In this document: one piece after another, positions 52,440 to 62,030 of the stretch
How the letters are laid out: each line of letters starts with the position of its first letter
Position numbering within the stretch: the stretch's first letter is position 1
Origin: Lucinisca nassula
Taxonomy: Eukaryota; Mollusca; Bivalvia; Lucinida; Lucinidae
Assembly: GCA_963580285.1 (NCBI GenBank)
Contig: OY757025.1
Span: 117,121,900-117,185,899 of the forward strand
Direction: 5' to 3'
Length of the DNA: 64,000 nt
Translations under genes and position numbers: made by a program
The notes under the pieces: generated by a model
Databases searched by the model: none
Told to the model about the DNA's origin: nothing
The model's input: the letters and a program-made list of their open reading frames with translations, nothing else

Positions 52440-55350
52440 CAAATGACATTCATTCACCAGGACCTGTGATATGTGAAGCTAGTTCTCACCAAAGAGATAA
52501 ACTTAGCTACACTACCCTCTGCACGAACGATTCTTTATAGATGTCAGCTCTTGCGGTAGGGGTCTGAAACGCCAGTGAATGATGATTTCTACAGTGCCTA
52601 GCTGGGGAAACAAGCTCAACTGCTGGAATGCTGCAAGCACTCTTTAGACCTTTGTATAAAAGTATGAGCCGTCTGTTTCTTCTCGTTTTTTTAGGGACTC
52701 CCATCATAATTTTCTTAGTATTCCAGTCATGCTCCAAATTTCATAGCAGTAATAACGTGTTACAGATCTAGCAGGTCTATACTGATTTTTTTTTTCAATT
52801 TCTTTCATTAGGGACTCTCCACTGAGCTCCCAGATGCAACTACCATATTACATGCTGCCTCCTTCACATCCTGAGGACACTGATGAAGATTTCGCCTCAG
52901 GAAACCAAGCGTTCTTTTCGCCTTTGTACACATGTTGCTAGTGTGTTTTTTTTTCTATCTCAAATCGTTTGGGATTGTCACATCAAGGTATTTAATGGAA
53001 TTCACAGCCTGAAGGATTGTTCCCTCTAAGGTGTAAGAAGCCTCAATTTTGTTGGTTCTCTTCCTAGTTACCTGCCTAATATTGCACCTAACGGGCTGAA
53101 ATCTCATGATCACGAAAACACGCCTGTATAATTATGACCCCCTTGAATCCCGCTTTTATATTATAAAACTGGTGTTTTCCGGGGTGAACCTTAATTTTCC
53201 AGTTCTAACGAGTACCCACAATTTATATTTTAGCAGAAATAAGAAAAATATCACAATTTTTCATCTAAAAAGTTCGATTTTTTCGAAGGTAAAGTTTACA
53301 ATGTATTTGTATAGGCGTGTTTTTGTAATGTCTGTCTATATCCTTCTGACTCTGTTTCTATATTTCCCGATAGCAAACACAGTCTTATTTCTGAGTCAAT
53401 ATCAGTGGAAATATCATTAATGTACAGGGAGAATAACATTCGACCAAGAAAGTCCCTTGTGGGACTCCAGATAAAACTGGAGCCCATACTGAAGATTCAC
53501 CATCAACAACAACACGCTATTTTCTGTAGCAAAGAAAGGAATCTATCCATTTGGTTCCATAACCAAATATGTTTGATTTAAGTAGTTCATGAGATGGGGT
53601 GTCAAAAGCCTTCTCGAAGTCCAGAGTTAATGTGTCCACCTGCTGCACCTTTGTCCAAGAGTTTTACCCAATCATTATTAACCGTGCTCAACTGAGTTTC
53701 ACAAGTATACCTTTTCCTCAATACATGTTGTCTGTTTAACCAAAAAAATTATATTCATCCAAGTGGGCTATGATGTCAGAGCAGACTATGCGTTCAAGCA
53801 ATTTACACAGAACACAAGTCAGACAGGGCGATAATAACGGACAAGAACTCTATCTCCTTTTCTTTTTGAAGAGTGGGCAATGTTCTCTATGAGCCATTCT
53901 TTGGGAATTTTACTTGCATCAAGAGATTGTTGGAACAGTCTCATTTGCTAGTTCCTTCAGGGCTCTAGGATGAAGCTCATAATTTCCTAATGCTTTAGAC
54001 GGGTTTGATCACTCCTGCCAATGACACAATAATATTATTCATGAAAGAGGCTTCACTGTCACTGGAACTTCGTTGAACTCAGTTTTATTAAACGCATCAT
54101 TGAATTGACCAACTAGTTTCTCTGCCCTTTCAGAGTCTGATTCAGCAACCCCGTTCTCTCCTCTTTTATTAAGGGGTTGGATACCTTGCCCATCTTTCTT
54201 CTAACTATTGATATATCTGTAGAAGTCGCTTATATTTGCCTTTACATCACCCACCAAGTTATTTACCTATACATCATGCTGATTTTTTTATGTCATTCTA
54301 AATTTCTCGTCACAAGTTTTCAAATTTTGACCGGAGAATATCACTTTCTAACGGCTTTGCCTTAGCATAGATCGTAGTTCTTCTCCAAATCTTTCTTCTT
54401 ATCACTTATGTGATCCAAGGAATCGAAGATGGAGACCTGTTTGTTTGGGAGGGGGTATGATTTTCGGACGAAGCTTGAATGAAAGAAATTATCAAATCAA
54501 AGTTCTTCTGGTCAGACGGAGTATCTGAATGACCATTAAAGTATTTCTCCTTTTGCAAATTTTAGCGTATCCTTCCTCATAGTTTCATAGTCACATTTTA
54601 TATATAAGTACACCTTCCTACGAGGTTTCTTTATAGGTGGTATGAATATTTTAAAAATTCCGGAAACAATATCATGATCACTAGTTTGTCTGGAGACTGA
54701 ATATCTTCAAATTGTCCTGGTAAAGTTGTAAGAATCAAATCCAAAGTGTTCTTATCACGAGTAGGGAAGTCAATAATTTGTTCTAAGCCATGATCATTCA
54801 TAATGGCCACCAATACTTGTCCTTCAGGACGAACTTGCTCAACATCGTGTCTTGTTTGCTGAGCCTATCGGGCCGAACAATGTCTCTGCAGTTGAAATCA
54901 CCTAGAACATGTACTGCGGGAAGTTTTTTTTACCCTAAGTCTGAGACTTAATGCAATCAATCTGATCTTTAAATAACTGGAAGTTTTCGACTGTGTCGTT
55001 AGACAGTCGATTCCAACTTGCAATAAAATGTGAAGTTTTGTTTGCAAAACCTGAACCCAAACAGATTCTGAGTCGTTTTCCAGTTCCGCGAATGGTATAT
55101 GAGAGATGTCTCTGTGAAGAGCAACATCACCCCCATCGCCATCAGAGTTCCTTTTCTGTAGACATGTGCTGTACTCACAAGTTTTAGAGAAAAGCTCCGC
55201 AGTCAAATTTGAACTGTCAATTTTTGTTTCCTGAATACCTGATGAGTATTAAGGAAAGCTAAAAGTTCAAGTATTTTTTCCTCTTACACCATTGATGTTT
55301 ATACTGAAAAGTTTCAAAACTTTTACAAAATTCGGCTTTCTTGTGTCAAC
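52440..55350 (-). mobile_element. LINE 3: decayed CR1/L2-like retrotransposon
   Basis: On the minus strand it begins with endonuclease-like sequence (55206-54898, GDGGDVALHRDI), then endonuclease end (54813-54631, DFPTRDKNTLDLILT), a linker, RT blocks (54000-53500, then LFSLYINDISTDIDSEIRLC at 53450-53390), and the RT C-terminus (52737-52507, ending SFVQRVV). The endonuclease and 'YINDI' type block B suit the CR1/L2/Jockey side of the LINEs; no RNase H is seen. Many frameshifts and stops. An M MITE splits it at 53102-53330. Confidence 0.82.
53102..53330. mobile_element. MITE, family M, inside LINE 3
   Basis: Inverted ends 'ATCACGAAAACACGCCTGTA' and 'TATAGGCGTGTTTTTGTAAT'. The interior has 'GACCCCCTTGAATCCCGC' and 'AACGAGTACCCACAATTTAT'. 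It lies between collinear LINE 3 pieces, so it inserted later. Confidence 0.82.
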
Positions 55351-55454
55351 AGTCGGAGATCCTTTGCAGAGATTCAGATTTGTTTCTCTTTTCTAGTTCT
55401 ATAGGTTCGTTGAAGAACAAGTCAGAAAAATTGCCACCGTGTTGCAAGTCTTTC

Positions 55455-55560
55455 TCTTCTCTCTCTCTCTCTCTGTGTGTATGTGTGTGTGTGTGTGTGC
55501 TCGTGCATGCGTGCGTACGCGCGCGCGTGCGTGTGTGCGCGCGTACATGTATGTTTGTGT
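55455..55560. repeat. (TC)n, (GT)n and (GC)-rich dinucleotide tract
   Basis: A (TC)n run is followed by (GT)n and an alternating CGTGCG/GCGCGC tract, a purine-pyrimidine alternating segment. Two cysteine-rich open frames across it are composition artefacts. Confidence 0.85.
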
Positions 55561-55734
55561 GTTTTACGTCCCATTAATAACTAAGGTCATACTAAGACGG
55601 GACCTCGGTTTAGAGACTCTTCCGAAAGTCTGGAGAAGTCTTTTTTTTTTCTTTGGTGACTTGAGATGGCCATCGTGAAAACAAATCCCTGCATTGATCA
55701 TCCTTGTACCGCTGTACATTGCATTGTACCTTCG

Positions 55735-56032
55735 ATAACTCAAACACGGATAACTCGTTTATTTTGGCTAATTCGAACTCACTCTTAAAGGGAATGGGTA
55801 CACCTTCAGGGGAGGCAACTCCTGCAAGAGTTTTTGTCTCCCATGTCAATAGGGGTCAACTCTTAAAGGAAAGAATTTGCTCCTGAGGAGCAAATTCTTT
55901 CCTTTAAGAGTTGATCCCTTTTTCGGTGGGACTGAGCCTATGGAAAAGTGAACAGGAAGTCCCGAAAGTTGTCTTCCTTTTAATAATGGCGGAAAAATAA
56001 GCCAAGTGTTACCATTCCCCTTAAGACATAAA
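55735..56032. mobile_element. Foldback MITE, family S
   Basis: Outer 'CTCTTAAAGGGAATGGGTA' and 'TTACCATTCCCCTTAAG' are inverted. The centre at 55866-55915 is a perfect hairpin 'AAAGAATTTGCTCCT/AGGAGCAAATTCTTT'. The CTTAAAGG/CCTTTAAG arms resemble 41490-41870. Confidence 0.78.
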
Positions 56033-56049
56033 GACATCTTCACATAGGT

Positions 56050-56640
56050 CCCGGCCCCGCCCCTCGGGGCTTGAAGAAATATATGAGCTGCATGATGCTT
56101 CCACGCAGAGCTGAAACCGACCGCACACGAGTACTGGTAAACCGCTTAGAGGATCTAAGCCTGCCCAGGCAAAGCGGTGCGAGTTGGACCGTCCTTGCTT
56201 ATAAACCCTATCGGTTTCTTTCATCTCAGACCGGTCCCGATAGCTCAGATGGTAGAGTGTCCGCTCCTGGGAACGGGAGGTCACGGGTTCGATCCCGGGC
56301 CGCGACATACCAAAGTCGTTAAGAATGGTACTAGCTGCTCCTCGCTTGCACTCAGATTTACGGGGTAGAGCTAGGAGCTAGGGTGTGGTATCATGTAATG
56401 TGTCTGGGACATGATACTTCAGTGAGGCAGCACTATAAAAGTGAGCATTGAGCTCCCTGTCGCAACCAGACACCGTATTGATATGACTGAAAAATTGTTG
56501 AAAGCGACGTTAAACCCGTATTCACACACACACACACTCTTTCATCTCAATGTCGGGTAAAAGTCCCACAAAATTGGAAGCAACGTCTCCAAAATGAACT
56601 ATACAGTGTTGACGGGCACGTAAAACCTCAGATCAAACAA
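56050..56640 (+). repeat. SINE B interrupted by a SINE C
   Basis: Head to 'ACCCTATCGGTTTC' lies at 56050-56228 and the remaining 3' part at 56538-56640, ending 'AAACCTCAGATCAAACAA'. It shows that SINE B was present before this SINE C copy. Confidence 0.92.
56229..56537 (+). repeat. SINE C with perfect TSD, nested in SINE B
   Basis: Flanked by 12-bp TCTTTCATCTCA at 56217-56228 and 56538-56549. It has the tRNA-like head 'CGATAGCTCAGATGGTAGAG', B box GGGTTCGATCCC and a short (CA)n end. A stretch of about 35 bases present in the 50466 copy is missing near 56380. Confidence 0.94.
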
Positions 56641-56649
56641 TATTTAACT

Positions 56650-56945
56650 AGGTTTTTTCTGAATTTATCTTGAAAAGGTATGTGTGCGTGCACTCATTAG
56701 AATCGCCTCATTAAGGCGATTCTAATAAAAACACACGACGATTCTTCATATGTGTACCCGTATAATCGAGGCGATTCAAATTTGTACACACAACATACCT
56801 TTATGTTTTGGAAAATTATAAGGATGTCCATTATGCCGCTTGACCAGTGGATATGTGGATAAATCTCAGAAATTCGAACTACCCTTATCTCGAACAAATT
56901 TTCATGGTCAAAAATAATTCGAGATTTTGAAGTTTGACTTATATA
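56650..56945. mobile_element. Mariner-like MITE, diverged
   Basis: Hairpin 'CATTAGAATCGCCTCATTAA' and its partner, then 'TCGAACTACCCTTATCTCG' and the end 'AATTCGAGATTTTGAAGTTT'. An extra GAGGCGATTC arm at 56768 suggests a partial duplication of the hairpin. Confidence 0.65.
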
Positions 56946-57127
56946 GGAAAAACATGGACTTACAAGGGTCAAGGTTATATATTATTTTTCTAACAACGTG
57001 TGCTCGTGTGCGGTCTAGCAAGAAAATTTATCCACATTGCTTAGTACTGGTTCCCACCCAGGAAAAGAGGGCCACATGGAAGATTAGTACTAGTACTAAA
57101 TGTGTTACCCTCTATAAATAGAGGTCG

Positions 57128-57130
<3 letters not shown>

Positions 57131-57170
<40 letters not shown>
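57131..57170. repeat. (ATT)n microsatellite
   Basis: A pure TTA/ATT run. Confidence 0.95.
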
Positions 57171-57173
<3 letters not shown>

Positions 57174-57396
57174 TTTGCTCAGAAAAATAGATTGTAGGTG
57201 CTCGTTACATTTGTTAAACAGAAACAAAAACAACAAAAAAAAAAAATATCAAAAATTTTCACATGAAAAGTAACAGGAATTTTAGCCATGAAAACGTGTG
57301 CTGTTTGTTCCTGATTTCATGGGCAGCATTTTCGTTGTGTTTTGAGGACATAACAACAATGGGACGTCAGATTGGAAGGAAGATCCGAGTTTCAGG

Positions 57397-57690
57397 ACGC
57401 CGGCTCGATATCTCACTCGGATGCCCGTCTGACTGGAAATCGGGAGGTTGCGGGTTCGATACCTGTCGGGTTGGCAACATTCGTTACTTGCGGTTTCTAT
57501 GGTCATTCTCTCCCTTCCGCTGATTCCAGAAGGGCAGTTGTTAGTTTCTGGCGAAAGAATGTGCACTGTACTGGTCAACCGCTTACGTATAAGCTTGTCA
57601 ATGTAAAGTGTGGAAGGTAAACTGACCGGCTCAAAAATGACCTAAAATAGTGTTGACTGGGCCGTTAAACTCCAATACAAACAAACAATC
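57397..57690 (+). repeat. SINE A, full length
   Basis: A tRNA-like head with 'CGGGTTCGATACC' as B box, body 'AGAAGGGCAGTTGTTAG' and 'CGCTTACGTATAAGCTTG', and tail GGCCGTTAAACTCCAATAC plus AAACAAACA. Confidence 0.9.
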
Positions 57691-57837
57691 GTTCGTTGCG
57701 ATTGATCATGAAATCTTTTATACAGCCATTCCCCCCATTTCGCTATGAGACTTTCGGATGAGTCTTTAAACCGAGGTCCCGTCTCCGTATGACCTTAGCT
57801 GTTGGTGGGACGTAAAACTCAAACACTCACTCACTCC

Positions 57838-57975
57838 ATTTCGCTGATTCAGGAAAGGCAGCGGAAGAATGTGCACCATACTGGTTAACCGCTTATATCT
57901 AAGACTGACAAGGAAAAGTGAAATTGTACTTTTCGACTCGAAATGACCGAAATAGTGTTTTCAGGGCCTTTAACC
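57838..57975 (+). repeat. SINE A fragment
   Basis: 'TTCGCTGATTCAGGAAAGGC', 'GAATGTGCACCATACTGG' and 'ACCGCTTATATCTAAG' match the SINE A body. The tail is degraded. Confidence 0.65.
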
Positions 57976-58200
57976 TTTAACCTGCTGAATATTCAATTAA
58001 GCCACACTCATTTCTGACTTTGAACCAATCAGATTACTTGATGCAGCTTATTTCTACATATTCATAAACTAAATGTCAAACTGTGTAGATCCTGATCAGA
58101 TGGCTTCTTCAGAAGCCATCTGATCTGGATCTACACTGTTTGCAAAGATAGGGCTTGTCGCCTACAGCAGGGTAAAGGTTAAACTATCGATAAACAAACA
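57976..58200. mobile_element. TTAA-type MITE with V hairpin, complete
   Basis: The ends 'TTTAACCTGCTGAATATT' and 'CAGCAGGGTAAAGGTTAA' are roughly inverted. The centre is a perfect hairpin 'GATCAGATGGCTTCT/AGAAGCCATCTGATC' at 58094-58130, framed by AACTGTGTAGATCC and GGATCTACACTGTTTGC. Confidence 0.75.
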
Positions 58201-58454
58201 TACAAACAAACACCCGTCTTAAAAATATTTAGGATGGAGCTTTCACAGTCGGAACTCCGGTCCACCGATGTGCAACAAAAGAGAGTATTTTTGAAACACA
58301 TTTTGGGTACCTGGTAGAACCAACAACACATTGAGGCGGTGTCAACTAGTGTCCTAAGAGAAAAAGGAAAATAAAGCATGCTCTTGCAAACCACGGATTT
58401 TGCTATGCGGGGTTTTCAAGGACGTGCATTACACAGAGTTGTTAATATTATTTA

Positions 58455-58820
58455 TCATATGACGTCGCGTCTGAGAGTGTAATAAAGCCATGTAATAAAT
58501 TCGATAATCCACTAGTGGATTAAATATGCAAATTAGCTAGATACGCCCCGTAACGTTACATATACAGCGTCCCTAACGACGTCGCGTTTACTAATGGCGG
58601 AATATTGACATTTTTTGTAAATAAATCGTGAACAAAATCCGTTTTAAATGTCATATGATAAATAGAATCTTGCATTCGTGCTCATGTAGTATTGAATTTA
58701 TTAAAGTCGTTGAGGAAACGGGATAAAAAGCTCGGCAAAGCCTCGCATTTTATCCCTTTTTCTCAACTCGTTTAATAAATTCAATAATGCATGAGCACTC
58801 ATGTAAGATCCTCTATGTAC
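58455..58820. mobile_element. Palindromic MITE, family P (duplication copy 1)
   Basis: From 'GATAATCCACTAGTGGATTA' to 'AGCACTCATGTAAGATCCTC', with the central 'CTCGGCAAAGCCTCG' turn. The duplicate lies at about 59479-59844. Confidence 0.88.
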
Positions 58821-58925
58821 ATTTCAAAGTCAACCCTCTTTATACCGATATTCGGTATAACGACAAAACTTGTTTAAACGACAATTTCATAGAAACGAAA
58901 CCTTAGCTCTAGAATTTTGGAGTTA

Positions 58926-59093
58926 TGTTTGTTTGTTTGTATTGAGGTTTAACGGCCCAGTCAGCACTATTTAGTTCATTTTTGACCCGGTCAGTTTACC
59001 TAATCACACTTTTCCTGGGCAGGCTTATACGTAAGCGGTTATCCAGTATAGTGCACATTCATTCGCCAGAAACTGACAACTACCCTTCTTGGA
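58926..59093 (-). repeat. SINE A, 3' half (duplication copy 1)
   Basis: Antisense tail 'GTATTGAGGTTTAACGGCCC' and body to 'CAACTACCCTTCTT'. The tRNA head is missing. The duplicate lies at about 59950-60117. Confidence 0.85.
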
Positions 59094-59478
59094 GATATGC
59101 AAGAATATTTTTATAATCCGAGAAAAAATGTTGTGGATATTTGTTAGAATCGCCTCGGCGAGGCGATTCTAACAAATGTACCCAACATTTTCCCAACATT
59201 TGTTACTCGTACAAACAAACTCTTTACAAACAAACACCCGTCTTAAAAATATTTAGGATGGAGCTTTCACAGTCGGAACTCCGGTCCACCGATGTGCAAC
59301 AAAAGAGAGTATTTTTGAAACACATTTTGGGTACCTGGTAGAACCAACAACACATTGAGGCGGTGTCAACTAGTGTCCTAAGAGAAAAAGGAAAATAAAG
59401 CATGCTCTTGCAAACCACGGATTTTGCTATGCGGGGTTTTCAAGGACGTGCATTACACAGAGTTGTTAATATTATTTA

Positions 59479-59844
59479 TCATATGACGTCGCGTCTGAGA
59501 GTGTAATAAAGCCATGTAATAAATTCGATAATCCACTAGTGGATTAAATATGCAAATTAGCTAGATACGCCCCGTAACGTTACATATACAGCGTCCCTAA
59601 CGACGTCGCGTTTACTAATGGCGGAATATTGACATTTTTTGTAAATAAATCGTGAACAAAATCCGTTTTAAATGTCATATGATAAATAGAATCTTGCATT
59701 CGTGCTCATGTAGTATTGAATTTATTAAAGTCGTTGAGGAAACGGGATAAAAAGCTCGGCAAAGCCTCGCATTTTATCCCTTTTTCTCAACTCGTTTAAT
59801 AAATTCAATAATGCATGAGCACTCATGTAAGATCCTCTATGTAC
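59479..59844. mobile_element. Palindromic MITE, family P (duplication copy 2)
   Basis: Same as 58455-58820; it arose by the tandem duplication, not by separate insertion. Confidence 0.88.
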
Positions 59845-59949
59845 ATTTCAAAGTCAACCCTCTTTATACCGATATTCGGTACAACGACAAAACTTGTTTA
59901 AACGACAATTTCATAGAAACGAAACCTTAGCTCTAGAATTTTGGAGTTA

Positions 59950-60117
59950 TGTTTGTTTGTTTGTATTGAGGTTTAACGGCCCAGTCAGCACTATTTAGTT
60001 CATTTTTGACCCGGTCAGTTTACCTAATCACACTTTTCCTGGGCAGGCTTATACGTAAGCGGTTATCCAGTATAGTGCACATTCATTCGCCAGAAACTGA
60101 CAACTACCCTTCTTGGA
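59950..60117 (-). repeat. SINE A, 3' half (duplication copy 2)
   Basis: Same as 58926-59093. Confidence 0.85.
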
Positions 60118-60261
60118 GATATGCAAGAATATTTTTATAATCCGAGAAAAAATGTTGTGGATATTTGTTAGAATCGCCTCGGCGAGGCGATTCTAACAAA
60201 TGTACCCAACATTTTCCCAACATTTGTTACTCGTAGTAAGTGAAATAGATCCATTATTACT

Positions 60262-61040
60262 ATTATCATATGACGTCGAGTCTGAGAATGAAATAACGCC
60301 ATGCAATAAATTCGATAATCCACTACTGGATTAAATTCCAATTTTTGCTTGTTTGATTTGAGGTTTAACGTCCCCGTCAACACTGTAAAAGTCATTTTGG
60401 AGACGTTGCTTCCACTTTTGTGGGACTTTTACCCGACATTGAGATGAAATGACATCTCAAGCCCTGTCGCCCAATGAAACCAATAGGATTTATTAGCATG
60501 GACGGTCCGCCTCGCACCGCGGTTCCTGGACAGACTTAGATCCTCTAAGCGGTTTACCAGTGCTATTCAGCTCTGCGTGGAAGCATCAAGCAGCCCATAT
60601 ATTTCTTCAAGCCCCTATGGTCGGGGGCGATGGATTAAATTGCAATACGCCCCGTAACGTTACATGTTCGACGTCATTGCCGACGTCGCGTTTACTAATG
60701 GCGGAATATTGACATTTTGTAAAACAATCGCGAGTGAATAAAATGCATTTTAAATTTCATATGATAACAAGAATCTTGCATTCAGCCTCGTGTATCAATG
60801 AATTTATTAAACTCATTGAGAAAAATGGATAAAATGCTCTGCAAAATCTCGCATGTTATCCCTTTTCCTCAACTCGTTTAATAAATTCAATAAACCATGT
60901 GCTCAGATATTATTGAATTCAGAAAACTCGTTGAGAAAAAGGCATAAAATGTTCGGCACAGCCTCGCATTTTATCCCTTTTCCTCAACTCGTGTAATAAA
61001 TTCAATAATACACGGAGACTCATGTAAGATCCTCTATTTC
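60262..61040. mobile_element. Palindromic MITE, family P, interrupted by SINE B
   Basis: The left part ends at 60342 and the element resumes at 60647 ('ACGCCCCGTAACGTTACATG'). The central palindrome and its right arm occur about twice (60800-60895 and 60905-61010), as in the 51675 copy. Confidence 0.85.
60343..60630 (-). repeat. SINE B with TSD, nested in a P element
   Basis: Flanked by TGGATTAAATTCCAAT (60327-60342) and TGGATTAAATTGCAAT (60631-60646), a 16-bp TSD with one mismatch. The pre-insertion sequence is P element text. Confidence 0.93.
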
Positions 61041-61125
61041 TACTACTCCTTATAGCGACAACGGCAGCGTTATATAGGGAACAAAAGTTCTCGTTATAAC
61101 GAGGGTCCTCTGCAGTTCGATTAAG

Positions 61126-61305
61126 AAATAGATCAGCTCTAACTGTGATTTGTTGTGTAATAAATCACAGTTTGGAGGTCAGTTGTAAAGTAGACAAATC
61201 ACGAGCGCGTAGCGCGCGTGATTTGTCTACTTTCAACTGACCGACAAACTGTGATTTATTACCCAACAAATCACTGGCTAGAGCTGATCTATTTCGATTC
61301 TAACA
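61126..61305. repeat. 180-bp long perfect-type palindrome
   Basis: Arms run inward from 'AATAGATCAGCTCT' and 'AGAGCTGATCTATT' through 'AAATCACAGTTTG' and 'CAAACTGTGATTT', with 'GACAAATCACG' and 'CGTGATTTGTC' around a GCGCGTAGCGCGC centre. Two smaller copies of the TGTGATTTGTTG arm occur again near 61535. Confidence 0.85.
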
Positions 61306-62003
61306 CGCTGAAAATCGGCAATAATGTTGTTGTTTCCTTCAAAATCTCACAACTTTTCGCCATTGTTAGAAGAAATCCCGCTAAAAGTATCGACTGAAAC
61401 ACATGCATTTACATCCTTTTGTAACGTTTTCGATGCGAGAAAATGACGTTTCACCGTCTAACGTCAAGTAAATCGACTAGTGACGTCATAAATTTGCAGT
61501 TTTTAATGACGTCACACGTCACGCTCTTCCGAGCTGTGATTTGTTGTAGAATAAAACACAGTTATTTTTCATTGCCTATATAGGCGCGCTGTGTTAGAAT
61601 TCATATTTTAGCTGACAAAACGAAAATTGTTGGAGAATTAAAACTGCTATTATAACATGGATAAAATTTATTTATTAAAGGATGGTATATATAATGATAA
61701 AGACGGCCGGCAACTATCTATATACGACGTCGAAATTTATGATCTATCGCTAGCAATTCTCTAATGTCTTTTGTTCACAAGTTTCATAAGTTTGTATTCT
61801 AGTTTTCCAACTTGTATGCTGAATTAAATTCATCCATACATTTGGGAGGTGCCACTCTTGCGTAAAGGAAGACAGTTTCAAGCCGGATCACACCTGGTAA
61901 ATATTGGGTTATAGTTGTGACGTCACTTCCGCGCATGCACGTAACGGCATTGACCCTGCTTTCAGTCTGCCTGCAGTTTGTTTGGTCAAAATGTTTTGGC
62001 AAA
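61306..62003. other. Non-coding spacer downstream of the calcium-binding protein gene
   Basis: No gene seen. It contains several TGACGTCA-like palindromes (about 61490, 61509 and 61919), which match the CRE core, but with no gene beside them they may simply be part of a foldback repeat. Confidence 0.45.
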
Positions 62004-62009
62004 TTTATT
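62004..62009 (-). terminator. Possible polyadenylation signal, calcium-binding protein gene
   Basis: TTTATT on the plus strand is AATAAA on the minus strand, 22 bases after the stop codon. The 3'-UTR would be very short; other AATAAA motifs near 61670 are alternatives. Confidence 0.4.
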
Positions 62010-62030
62010 ACAGTCTAAGTCCTAGTATCA

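Larger units (their letters stand above)
58202..60236. repeat. 1,024-bp tandem duplication, nearly identical
   Basis: 'CACCCGTCTT' at 58211 recurs at 59235, and the two copies match through 'TTTGTTACTCGTA' (about 59210 and 60234). By eye only one substitution was noted (TATAACG against TACAACG). Each copy holds a P element, a SINE A 3' part and a hairpin. The matching 64-71-codon minus frames in the two copies are spurious. Confidence 0.93.

Noticed and set aside
55341..55678. Cysteine-rich secreted peptide
   Set aside because: The Cys and Val runs come from (GT)n and (TC)n microsatellites; there is no cysteine spacing or leader comparable to the gene at 40363.
61480..61530. CRE-type enhancer controlling the calcium-binding protein gene
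   Set aside because: TGACGTCA-like words are present, but they sit downstream of the gene within repeat-like sequence, and similar GACGTC words recur inside P and H elements.
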